This document shows positions 10,741 to 17,587 of a DNA stretch of 64,000 bases, one piece after another; position 1 is the stretch's first letter; each line of letters begins with the position of its first letter. This DNA is from Natronobeatus ordinarius (GTDB taxonomy: Archaea > Halobacteriota > Halobacteria > Halobacteriales > Natrialbaceae), in the NCBI RefSeq assembly GCF_024362485.1, contig NZ_CP101456.1, positions 1-64,000 on the forward strand. Reading direction: 5' to 3'. The notes under the pieces were generated by a model. That model had not been told where the DNA came from. It did not search any database and saw only the letters and a program-made list of their open reading frames with translations. A program made the translations under genes and the position numbers.

Positions 10741-11137
10741 CCTCGAGTACGTGTGACAGTCAGGAACCGTCTCTGAGCCGTGATCGGTGTAGCTGGCCGC
10801 GCTGGTCGCTGGGACTCGCCGCCGTGATTGGCTGACTGGGTTGACGGCGACTGGACGTGCCACATACCCCGGCAGGCAAGTGACCTACTCGCAACTGCGC
10901 TCGAGACGGCCGTCGACTCGAGGACTCACCGGCCCCCTGGTGGGCAACGGTCGTCCCGGTGGTGGCTCCGGCCGACCGGTGACGAGAGATGAGCCGCCTC
11001 GAGAACGAAGTCCGTCGAAGAACCGGGTAGCGTCGAGTACGAACACGGGAATCCGGGGCTGGTCCCAGAATGGGCGGCGCCCGAATGACATCGGTGACAG
11101 ACTAACAGTTATGACATCAGAGATAGTAGTGACAGCC
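10741..11137 (+). other. Intergenic stretch, no gene seen
   Basis: The open frame covering most of this stretch runs into the winged-helix gene at 11138 but reads as low-complexity Arg/Ser/Gly sequence typical of non-coding GC-rich DNA. The promoter of the winged-helix gene should lie at its end (ACTAACAGTTATGAC, around 11101-11115). Confidence 0.4.
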
Positions 11138-11488
11138 ATGCCGATCGACATCGAGACGTTCGACGAGGCGTCCGAGGACGACCTCGAGAGGCCGACGAAC
11201 GGGAAGCGGGTCGTGCAATTTCTCGTCGAGAACGACGAGCAGGCGTTTACGCCCGCAGAAATCGCCGATCGGACCGACGTCAAGCGGAGTTCCATCGGGA
11301 CCGTACTCAGGAGACTCGAGGAACGGGGGCTCGTTCGTCACAAGGGGGCGTACTGGGCAGCCGGCGACGAGGACGCGATTCGGGACGCCTACGAGTTTCA
11401 CCGATTGCTCGAGGACGCCGACGATCGATTCGGCGAGGAAGACCTCGACGAGTGGCGTGAGTACGCTGCCGGGAGTCCGGACGAGTAA
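11138..11488 (+). CDS. Winged-helix protein, putative antitoxin of a lost PemK/MazF-type toxin
   Basis: A 116-residue haloarchaeal MarR-like protein beginning MPIDIETFDEASEDDLERPTNG. The winged helix spans residues 24-75 (VVQFLVEND, FTPAEIADRTDVKRSSIGTVLRRLEERGLVRHKGAYWA), and an acidic tail contains FHRLLEDADDRFGEEDLDEWREYA. In haloarchaea this family is usually followed by a PemK/MazF-like toxin and acts as its antitoxin; here the following gene is a decayed remnant. An upstream in-frame ATG at 11111 is possible, but MPIDIE is the typical family start. It may persist as an orphan repressor. Confidence 0.75.
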   Translation: MPIDIETFDEASEDDLERPTNGKRVVQFLVENDEQAFTPAEIADRTDVKRSSIGTVLRRLEERGLVRHKGAYWAAGDEDAIRDAYEFHRLLEDADDRFGEEDLDEWREYAAGSPDE

Positions 11489-11622
11489 GTTACGAGCGAG
11501 GAGACGTCGTCATCGCTACGGATCCGTTCAAAGACGAACTCGCTGACCGCGGGAGCAGTCGGAACGTCAGGTTTCTGGATGCTGCTGACCGGGAACGTGA
11601 ACTCGACGCGTTCGATGGCTGA
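11488..11622 (+). pseudogene. PemK/MazF-like toxin remnant
   Basis: The frame immediately after the antitoxin stop reads SYERGDVVIATDPFKDE, the characteristic N-terminus of haloarchaeal PemK/MazF-like toxins. It then loses similarity (LADRGSSRNVRFLDAADREREL) and stops after about 44 codons. No start codon precedes it: the bases around the antitoxin stop read GAGTAAGTTAC, where an overlapping ATG would be expected. The toxin is therefore inactivated by loss of start and body, leaving the antitoxin alone. Confidence 0.65.
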
Positions 11623-11701
11623 GGGAGGACGACGACCGTCGACAGTGACGACTGGACGATCGGAGCCAACAGATAAGTCGAACCGGGACGATAGCTACCG
11701 C

Positions 11702-12148
11702 ATGGCCGACGAGGGACCGACTGCATCGAACGTCCAGTCTGAGGCGATCGATTTCGAGGGGATTCGATCGGTGCTCGCTGACAACGACGTTCAGTACGCC
11801 GTCGTATTCGGATCGGTTGCTCGAGGCGAAGACACGGCGACCTCGGATATTGACCTCTGTCTCCGGTTCTCCGATGACCTTTCCCCGCGAGAACGGTTCG
11901 ATCGACGGAACCGGATCGATTCGGTCGTCCAGCGATACACAACGCAGTTCGTTGACGTAAGTGACGTGGAGGCACTCCCCGACGACGTTGCCTTGAACGC
12001 GCTCCGTGAGGGGGTCGTGATCTATGGCAACGAGACGATGAAAGCGACGGATGAACAGCGCCTAACGGACCGCGTGAGGAGCTCGAAAGACGAACACACC
12101 CGGGAGCGTCGTGAGTTCATCGATCGACTCGCTGAAGGAAACGTCTGA
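11702..12148 (+). CDS. mntA: MntA-type nucleotidyltransferase antitoxin
   Basis: A 148-residue minimal nucleotidyltransferase: FGSVARGEDTATSDIDL (Gly37-Ser38, Asp49, Asp51 are the catalytic signature), followed by a strand with QFVDVSDVEALPDDV. In characterised MntA/HepT modules the nucleotidyltransferase AMPylates and blocks the HEPN ribonuclease. hepT follows after 5 bases but is interrupted by a MITE. The C-terminal helix SKDEHTRERREFIDRLAEG is complete. A near-identical but truncated second copy lies at 19195. ATG 11702 chosen because homology with that copy starts here; the open frame extends upstream to 11579 without similarity. Confidence 0.9.
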   Translation: MADEGPTASNVQSEAIDFEGIRSVLADNDVQYAVVFGSVARGEDTATSDIDLCLRFSDDLSPRERFDRRNRIDSVVQRYTTQFVDVSDVEALPDDVALNALREGVVIYGNETMKATDEQRLTDRVRSSKDEHTRERREFIDRLAEGNV

Positions 12149-12153
12149 TCCGG

Positions 12154-12699
12154 ATGGTCGAGGAAGATATCGTCGTCGATCGCCTCGAGCACATCAATCA
12201 GTACACTATAGTAACCGTTGAAAGTCATTGCACACCCGGTCACGACCATCGGCGGTCAGCCTCGTCGACAAGGTCGAGGCTGACCGCTCGGCTGTGACCG
12301 GGTGTAAATCGTTTCAACGAGTACTATAACGAACTCAAACAGATGCGACGGCTCTCCAAAGCGGAGTATCTCGAGGATGTCGTTCACCAGCGTGCAGTCG
12401 AACGATCACTGATGAACGCGATCCAGTCCTGTATCGATCTGGCGGCACACATCCGAGCAGCTGAGGATCTCGGGACTACAGCGACGTCGCGAGAAGAGAT
12501 CGAAGCCCTCGTCGACGCTGGCATCGTGACGCCTGAGACGGGAACGAAGCTGGCAGATGCGGTCGGGCTTCGAAATCTTCTCGCACATCGGTATGGTGAC
12601 GTCGATCACGACCTCATCTACGACGTTCTCGAGAGTGATCTGCAGTGGTTTGACCGATTTCAGCAGGAGGTCGCAACGTGGTTTCGAGAGGAGCGGTAG
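12154..12699 (+). pseudogene. hepT: HepT (HEPN/DUF86) toxin gene interrupted by a MITE near its 5' end
   Basis: The gene starts at ATG 12154 (MVEEDIVVDRLEHINQY), 5 bases after mntA, is interrupted at codon 18-19 by the 118-bp element at 12209-12326, and resumes as NELKQMRRLSKAEYLED. Removing the element with one TA joins Y-T-N-E-L-K in frame and gives a 141-residue HepT. The HEPN active-site motif Arg-x4-His-x-Tyr is present (RNLLAHRY, residues 100-107 of the restored protein). Reading into the element meets a TGA. An internal ATG at 12343 could yield a 118-residue form lacking the first helix, so partial function cannot be excluded. Confidence 0.85.
12209..12326. mobile_element. MITE, family A copy 1 (118 bp, TA target duplication)
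   Basis: Non-coding palindromic element beginning TAGTAACCGTTGAAAG and ending CGTTTCAACGAGTACTA, with inverted ends, flanked by TA on both sides (12207-12208 and 12327-12328). The centre is a second inverted repeat (GGTCAGCCTCG / CGAGGCTGACC). It sits inside hepT. A TA duplication is the hallmark of IS630/Tc1-mariner transposases, which probably mobilised it; no such transposase is in the window. Confidence 0.85.
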
Positions 12700-12728
12700 C
12701 GCCACATGAAACACCGGTCTGGTTGAGC

Positions 12729-13112
12729 GATCGTGTCACGCACGAGTCTCACGTCGCCCTCGAGGGGGCACGCATCGCGGTGCTCGGCCTCGCGTCCAAA
12801 CCCCGGACCGACGACATTCGAAACTCGCGGGCGATCCCGGTGATCGAGGGGCTTCAGGCCCGTGGCGCCGACGTCGTCGCCTACGACCCCGTGGCGAACG
12901 ACCCCATGCAGGAACGCTTCCCCGCCCTCGAGTACGCCACCTCGGCGGCCGGCGCGCTCGAGGGCGCCGACGGCGCCGTCGTCGTCACCGACTGGGATGA
13001 GTTCGCGACGCTCGATGCGGAGTTCGACGCGATGAACACGACGGTCGTCGTCGACGGCCGCCGGATCGTCCAACGCCGAGATGAACTCACGTACGAGGGG
13101 CTGACCTGGTAA
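12729..13112 (+). pseudogene. C-terminal fragment of a UDP-glucose/nucleotide-sugar 6-dehydrogenase (copy 1)
   Basis: The frame encodes only the last third of a UGDH-family enzyme: [41 protein letters not shown], then [19 protein letters not shown] to the natural C-terminus. The NAD-binding and catalytic domains are missing. The first residues overlap the junction just after hepT (12699). The frame opens at an ATG at 12678 that lies inside hepT and is unlikely to be real. Related enzymes make UDP-glucuronate for glycan pathways, fitting the locus at 1-6 kb. Copy 2 lies at 14666. Confidence 0.75.
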
Positions 13113-13234
13113 CTCACTCGAGGCGGCCGTGACGCGCTCGGAATCGACTCGAGCGGACCGACCGAGTTTTTTGCGGAGCCAGAATCGTTACTCGAGAGCA
13201 TCGAGGACGCGATTGCCTGGGCCCGGTTCGAGTA

Positions 13235-13357
13235 GTCTTCGATACGTACGTCATCGTTTCGGCGCTCGGGTTCGGCGGTCGTCCACTCGAGGCACTGCTT
13301 CGGCCGTCCGACGAAGGTGTCCAGCTACTCGTCTCCGACGATATTGTTCAGAACTAG
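13235..13357 (+). pseudogene. N-terminal remnant of a PIN-domain toxin
   Basis: The frame reads VFDTYVIVSALGFGGRPLEALLRPSDEGVQLLVSDDIVQN then stops; the N-terminal third of a PIN-family toxin (VFDTNV-type opening with Asp). A frame ending at 13233 just before it (about 13144-13233, GIDSSGPTEFFAEPESLLES...) is probably the C-terminus of its antitoxin. Both are too short to be functional. Confidence 0.55.
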
Positions 13358-13413
13358 TTAAGACACCGTAGAGACGAACACTCCTCGAGTTCGGAGGCCA
13401 GGGTTCCGCTCGG

Positions 13414-13926
13414 TCAACGATCGCAGTTGCAGACGCCGCCTTCGCGGACCTGGTTGGTCACGTGCCGGTGGATTTCGCGAGGCAACCGGTGCATGGTTTC
13501 GGCCTGCCGCTTCGTTGGATGGCGCCCACCGTAGTAGCTGTCCGTCCGATTGTCGCCGTACAGGGCTTTGAGCTCGCGCGCCAGTTCCCGGGTGAAGAGG
13601 CCAAACCGTGTCGCCCGGTCGTAGCAACGCTCGTGCGAGTCCGTCTGGAAATCGCGCAACTCGTCGCCACCCTCTGCGATGGCGAACGCCTCCAGTGATC
13701 GCTCGATGGTGCCGAAGCACAGCTCGACGACGGCAGTGTAGTAGCCATCGTCCTCGAGCTCGTCGGCGACGGCGAGGAGCCGACACCCTTTGGTGAGTTG
13801 CGTCTTCCAGTCGGCGTCCGTGTTGAGCTCCGGTTCTCGTGTCGGAATGCCATGACCCTCCTCGTTGAAGGCGTCGACGGCCGCATCGACCGCCTCCCTG
13901 ATGGCGTTCGGGTCACTCACCGGCAT
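13414..13926 (-). CDS. HEPN-like protein, partner of the wHTH-nucleotidyltransferase
   Basis: A 170-residue, mainly helical protein. Features are a Trp-Lys-rich first helix (ADWKTQLTKGCRLLAVADELE), a central helix (YYTAVVELCFGTIERSLEAF) and a C-terminal segment with Arg, YYGG, QAETMHRL and REIHRHV. The spacing resembles HEPN proteins that pair with minimal nucleotidyltransferases; REIHRH also fits the Arg-x4-6-His ribonuclease motif. Its start overlaps the upstream nucleotidyltransferase stop by 14 bases, so the two are co-translated. ATG 13926 chosen over the adjacent GTG 13929. Assignment to HEPN rests on context and pattern and needs a profile search. Confidence 0.6.
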   Translation of the reverse strand: MPVSDPNAIREAVDAAVDAFNEEGHGIPTREPELNTDADWKTQLTKGCRLLAVADELEDDGYYTAVVELCFGTIERSLEAFAIAEGGDELRDFQTDSHERCYDRATRFGLFTRELARELKALYGDNRTDSYYGGRHPTKRQAETMHRLPREIHRHVTNQVREGGVCNCDR

Positions 13927-14605
13927 CACCGTGTAAAATCATTCCACGGACGGTGTCGAACTCCTCCGTTCGATGGACGGCGATGCCGTCGCGGAGGATT
14001 TCTCGAAGCTCGTCTGCGTAGTTTGGAACGGCTTGCAGGCCCTCGACGTCGATCTCGAAGGCATAACGGTCGCCGTCGAACGCGTCTTCTTCGAGAGATT
14101 GCCTGACGCGGTTCGCCCGCCGCTGGTTGCCCATCCTGTCCTCGCGCACTAACGCCCAGAGGTCGACGTCGCTACGGCGGTCGGCCTCACCGCGAGCAAC
14201 GCTTCCATAGAGGACGATGCCGAGAACACCGTCGAGTTCGTCCAGCAACGCCTCCGTCGCTGCCTTCACCGGGGCGTGGAACGCCGACTGCGGGATTTCG
14301 AGGTAGGGGTCGTCCGGCAGGATCAACCGGTCGCGGTTGATCTGTACGAGGCGACGCGTTCCGTCGCGTTCCTCGACGACGAGTCCATTGTTGGAGAGGA
14401 CGTCGACCGTCTTGGTGATCGTCGGCCGCGTGTAATCGACCGCCTTGGCGAGGTCCGTCATCGAAAACGATTCGTCGCGGTGGCGCGTTAAAAAGAGAAG
14501 GACGTCGTCCGTGGCCCCACCCCTGAACAACCGGTCGTCCCAAAGGGGTATATCGACCGTTATCTGTGTCCTATCGTCTGAGTTACTGTTCGACTTCGTT
14601 TTCAT
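13913..14605 (-). CDS. Winged-helix/nucleotidyltransferase fusion, putative antitoxin
   Basis: This 230-residue protein joins an N-terminal winged helix (about 30-85: DDVLLFLTRHRDESFSMTDL, TRPTITKTVDVL, GLVVEERDG) to a minimal nucleotidyltransferase domain (about 115-225) with the signature YGSVARGEADRRSDVDLWAL. The fusion would let one protein both AMPylate a HEPN partner and repress its own promoter. It is first in a two-gene overlapping operon with the HEPN-like gene at 13414. The AT-rich promoter region lies just upstream (14606-14665). The start has no close in-frame alternative. Confidence 0.8.
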   Translation of the reverse strand: MKTKSNSNSDDRTQITVDIPLWDDRLFRGGATDDVLLFLTRHRDESFSMTDLAKAVDYTRPTITKTVDVLSNNGLVVEERDGTRRLVQINRDRLILPDDPYLEIPQSAFHAPVKAATEALLDELDGVLGIVLYGSVARGEADRRSDVDLWALVREDRMGNQRRANRVRQSLEEDAFDGDRYAFEIDVEGLQAVPNYADELREILRDGIAVHRTEEFDTVRGMILHGDAGE

Positions 14606-14665
14606 TGTAAAGATAGCCTTTCCATAGATACTTGAACCTTATTATTGAAATGGTACTTGGTTTAA

Positions 14666-14917
14666 CAAGGTTCCGACGTCGTCGCTCACGATCCGGTCGC
14701 GAGTGATGCGATGGCCGAGCGGTTCCCCGACCTCGAGTACGCCGATTCGGCCGCAGAGGCACTCGAGGGGGCCGACGGCGTCCTCGTCGTCACCGACTGG
14801 GCCGAGTTCGCCGACCTGGACGAGGAGTTTCACTCGATGAATACGAAGTTCGTCGTTGTCGGTCGACGGATCGTCGACCGCCGGGACGGCATGACCTACG
14901 AGGGACTGACCGGGTGA
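14666..14917 (+). pseudogene. C-terminal fragment of a nucleotide-sugar 6-dehydrogenase (copy 2)
   Basis: Reading begins in mid-domain with [19 protein letters not shown], continues to [19 protein letters not shown] and ends at the natural terminus TYEGLTG. It matches the last part of copy 1 at about three quarters of positions, so the two come from distinct paralogues, not a recent duplication. No start codon or NAD-binding part is present. It lies directly beyond the promoter of the wHTH-nucleotidyltransferase gene, as if that module had replaced the rest of the gene. Confidence 0.7.
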
Positions 14918-15047
14918 CACCCGCCCTCGGACGGGTTGACGCTTACGGTTACTTGATGGTGTTATACTCCAATCGGCCTGTGAACTCGAGCACGAGAAAT
15001 TTCACCAGTCGAGAAAAATCACCCACTACGAATGTTCGGGTCCCCAC

Positions 15048-15299
15048 TCACTCTCCATGTGAGCTTTCTTCTCGGGGATCACTAACGAATTCGTACAGTC
15101 CACGAGAAGGGCGATGGATCCAACCCGCATCGTGCAAACTTCTGAGACAAAATTCCACGTTGCTCTTCGAGAGACCAGTCTCATCTATTAGCCAGCGAGG
15201 GTTTGCACGGCCCCATGGCTCACCACTATTTCGACCTTTTTTCAGTGCGCTTAGCACTTTCTCATCATTGTCGGTAGGCGAGTACCGATCATTCACCAT
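15048..15299 (-). CDS. Small winged-helix protein, regulator of cassette 2
   Basis: An 83-residue winged helix: DNDEKVLSALKKG, then PRWLIDETGLSKSNVEFCLRSLHDAGWIHRPSRGLYEF. It resembles the haloarchaeal phage-repressor-like family in size and layout and diverges from the cassette 2 operon, as the 6205-6468 protein does from cassette 1. The open frame extends to 15350, but ATG 15299 (MVNDRYSPTDNDE) is the natural start. Base composition just upstream is AT-rich, with direct repeats that may be its operators. Confidence 0.7.
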   Translation of the reverse strand: MVNDRYSPTDNDEKVLSALKKGRNSGEPWGRANPRWLIDETGLSKSNVEFCLRSLHDAGWIHRPSRGLYEFVSDPREESSHGE

Positions 15300-15343
15300 G
15301 TCTTGTTCAAGTGTAATCATGGATGCCCTATAGTACAATATCA

Positions 15344-15388
15344 TATGCAATATACTTTGCCAAGCAATAGCCTATTCACTATGCAATA
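15344..15388. promoter_or_regulatory. Direct repeats TATGCAATA, candidate operators
   Basis: TATGCAATA occurs at 15344-15352 and 15380-15388, each followed within a few bases by an AAGTA/ACTTT motif, in the 190-bp AT-rich gap between the divergent regulator and operon. Confidence 0.4.
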
Positions 15389-15489
15389 CAAAGTACTAAG
15401 TCGGTCAGGAAATTACTATCTATAGGTACGGGACGTCCCAAAAGTGGCCGACGCGCGCCAACGCGTTCGACCGTGCCCTGAACAAGGCA

Positions 15490-15867
15490 ATGTCATCTAC
15501 GACGACCACACACGAAACGATTTCGGATGCACCACAAGCAAACATCGTCCTCGAGCGATCGGGGAGTTACTACGGCTACCTCGGCGAAGACGGCGAGGGC
15601 TACCACCATCACGTCGACGAGGCCACGAACACGATCTACGTGACGGAGAACCGCGCTGAGCGCTTTCTTCCCGAGGGCGCAGGCTTGTACTGGTTTCGCG
15701 TCCGTGGCGACGTCGATCACGTCGAAGACCTCGAGCAACACACCAACCGCGACCGTACCCACTGGATCGCGTACGTCGAGTCGGTCAGAGGCTGGCGAGA
15801 GCGCCCGCGTGACCTCCAGGCACTCCTCACCACGGCACTCAAGGGGGCGTTCGCCGATGAGCAATAG
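15490..15867 (+). CDS. Hypothetical protein, first gene of coiled-coil cassette 2
   Basis: A 125-residue acidic protein of unknown family. The core (residues 20-75) looks beta-rich (LERSGSYYGYLGEDGEGYHHHVDEAT, TIYVTENRAERFLPEG, GLYWFRVRG) and the C-terminus (90-122) is helical with a conserved-looking WRERPRDLQALLTTALKGAF. It overlaps the next ATG by 11 bases. No nucleic-acid or enzyme motif is seen. Confidence 0.65.
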   Translation: MSSTTTTHETISDAPQANIVLERSGSYYGYLGEDGEGYHHHVDEATNTIYVTENRAERFLPEGAGLYWFRVRGDVDHVEDLEQHTNRDRTHWIAYVESVRGWRERPRDLQALLTTALKGAFADEQ

Positions 15868-15964
15868 CGACCACACCACGGTCACCATCGAACTCGAGCA
15901 CCCGATCACGCCTGGTGACCTCGAGCGGGCGTACTGTGAACTCCTCGAGCAGGTGGGACGATGA
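15857..15964 (+). CDS. 35-residue peptide, second gene of cassette 2
   Basis: A very short frame, MSNSDHTTVTIELEH then an amphipathic helix DLERAYCELLEQVG. It starts inside the previous gene and its stop overlaps the next start (ATGA), which argues for real coupled translation despite the length. Confidence 0.5.
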   Translation: MSNSDHTTVTIELEHPITPGDLERAYCELLEQVGR

Positions 15965-16179
15965 GCCGCGGATTCGAACTGCAGTGGACGCCCAGACACG
16001 GCGCGACACGAAAGCTCGTCTTCGAGCCCCAACCCGACGGCGAGTATCCGTGGGCTCGCCTCGAGTTCGAACGCCGTGACACTCGGTGGCGTCAGGTCGG
16101 CGTCGAATATCTCACGGAGATCACGGTCACCCCAGATCCGACTCGAGCGCTCCGAGACGGAGGTGAGGACGATGAGTAG
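15961..16179 (+). CDS. Hypothetical protein, third gene of cassette 2
   Basis: A 72-residue protein of unknown family, probably beta-sheet (FELQWTPRHG, RKLVFEPQP, WARLEFERRD, WRQVGVEYLTEITVTPD). It overlaps both neighbours: its ATG sits in the stop of the 35-residue gene, and its stop overlaps the ATG at 16172 by 8 bases. Confidence 0.6.
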   Translation: MSRGFELQWTPRHGATRKLVFEPQPDGEYPWARLEFERRDTRWRQVGVEYLTEITVTPDPTRALRDGGEDDE

Positions 16180-17080
16180 CCACACAGAACCTGAGGACCT
16201 CGAGGACCTCCTCGAGGCGGTTACCCACCTCCGGAAACAAAACGAGCGACTCCTCGAGCGCGTCGACGACCTCGAGTGTGACCTCGAAGAGACCGAGCAC
16301 AACCTCGAGACACTCGAGAGCGAACACGAGACGCTGCAGCAAACCAACGACCACCTTCGCGACCGCCTCGAAGCGTGTGAGCGAGATCTCACGCGAGTCG
16401 ATGCGCTCACGGATGCGGCACGCAAGCGATCGGGCGTGAACAAACAGCGGATCGAAGAGCTCCAGGCGCGCGAACTCGAGAAAGGAGCCCATCTCCGCGA
16501 GCCGAACGTCGACGCACACGAGATCGACGTCGACGGCGGTCGCCTCGAGCAACTCACCAAAGCCGACGGCCACACCTATTACCGGCTGCCCGAGCAGGCC
16601 GACCCACTCGAGCGTGGGGGGACCGTCACACTCGCCCATAGTGACTTACTCCCGATTCAGCAGCTCGCCCGGATGGACGAGGAGATGCTTCGTTCGACGT
16701 CCAACTCACTGCCGACGCGACTCGCTGCGAAGCTCTGGCGAGCACGGACGGATCCGAGTATCGGCGACAACCCGTGGGAACGGGGATGTAAGGATATCGC
16801 AGAATTCGTCAAGGCAAGCGATCTCAAACACTGGATCCGCAGACAGGAGCCGGGGACGAGCGAGACCTACGCGAAGAAACTCGTCTCGCGGACGATCGAC
16901 GCCATGCTCGAGCTCTCGACGAACCGGCTGGCCGTGCGCAAACGTCGGGAACGAAAGAACGGCCTCGAGTGCACCGAACGCCGACTGATCCTCCCCGCGG
17001 ACGTCGATATTCCGGGTGAGACAGCAACCACGACCGCGGAGAACACAACGCGTCCGGAGACAGCTGGCGTCCGCGGCTAA
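16172..17080 (+). CDS. Coiled-coil protein with conserved C-terminal domain, paralogue 2
   Basis: A 302-residue protein with a coiled coil (residues 8-95; heptads such as LEDLLEAV, LLERVDDLECDLEE) and the same C-terminal domain as the protein at 7129 (residues 97-280 aligned without gaps to 157-340 there). Shared landmarks are LQARELEKGAH, NVDAHE.DV, YYRLPE, LLPIQQLARMDE, KLWRARTDP and SDLKHWIRRQEPGTS. The strong conservation of this domain beside divergent coiled coils suggests that the domain carries the function and the coil sets oligomer length. The frame is open from 16076, but ATG 16172 fits the operon overlaps. Its last ten residues differ from paralogue 1 through a 1-base indel. Confidence 0.7.
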   Translation: MSSHTEPEDLEDLLEAVTHLRKQNERLLERVDDLECDLEETEHNLETLESEHETLQQTNDHLRDRLEACERDLTRVDALTDAARKRSGVNKQRIEELQARELEKGAHLREPNVDAHEIDVDGGRLEQLTKADGHTYYRLPEQADPLERGGTVTLAHSDLLPIQQLARMDEEMLRSTSNSLPTRLAAKLWRARTDPSIGDNPWERGCKDIAEFVKASDLKHWIRRQEPGTSETYAKKLVSRTIDAMLELSTNRLAVRKRRERKNGLECTERRLILPADVDIPGETATTTAENTTRPETAGVRG

Positions 17081-17178
17081 CCATGGACAGCGACTAGAAC
17101 CCCACCCTCGAGAGAGGACCATCATCTCCAACGGACACCCCCGTTACACACGACCGCGGTTGGTTGGTGGGTCGGCTA

Positions 17179-17297
17179 TAGTAGCCACTGAAAGTCAGTG
17201 CACACCTGCTCGCGACTCAGCGGCCAGTACTGGCGAGATTCCGTCAGTACTGGCCGCTCTGCTGCGAGCAGTGTGTAAATCGTTTCAGTTGTTACTA
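17179..17297. mobile_element. MITE, family A copy 2 (119 bp, TA target duplication)
   Basis: Begins TAGTAGCCACTGAAAGTCAG and ends CGTTTCAGTTGTTACTA, flanked by TA at 17177-17178 and 17298-17299. The ends match copy 1 at 12209-12326, while the internal palindrome (CGGCCAGTACTG / CAGTACTGGCCG) differs. The paralogous sequence at 8315 lacks it, which fixes the borders. Confidence 0.85.
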
Positions 17298-17408
17298 TAG
17301 TCGTGGGTGTCTCCCTCGAGTGGTCGTCGGTGGTCATCACGGCGGACGAGGTTCGATGGAGCGTCTGGAGACGACAGGTGTCTCTGGAGAGAACAATACC
17401 GCTTCAGA

Positions 17409-17574
17409 AGAGCGTTCAGGGTGTCATAGAATACGTCTCACACCCCTACCTGGTGATCATACGGGCCTCGCTCTGCCCCTCACTGCCTGAAAACACCATC
17501 TCAGAATTCAATCCGTGGTCAGGGTGGTCGGAATGTTCTGCTTGAGAGCTATTGTATGACACCCTCAGAGCGTT
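17409..17574. mobile_element. MITE, family B (150 bp with 8-bp target duplication)
   Basis: The element at 17417-17566 has inverted ends CAGGGTGTCATAGAAT and ATTGTATGACACCCTC (14 of 16 positions pair) and is flanked on both sides by AGAGCGTT (17409-17416 and 17567-17574). No coding frame. Eight-base duplications occur in the IS1595/ISH4 and ISH1-type IS5 groups of haloarchaea; which one mobilised it cannot be decided here. Confidence 0.75.
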
Positions 17575-17587
17575 GGCAGTTCCACGT

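Noticed and set aside
13129-13371. 80-codon plus-strand frame over the PIN remnant
   Set aside because: It is in a different frame from the recognisable PIN peptide and is Arg/Ser-rich.
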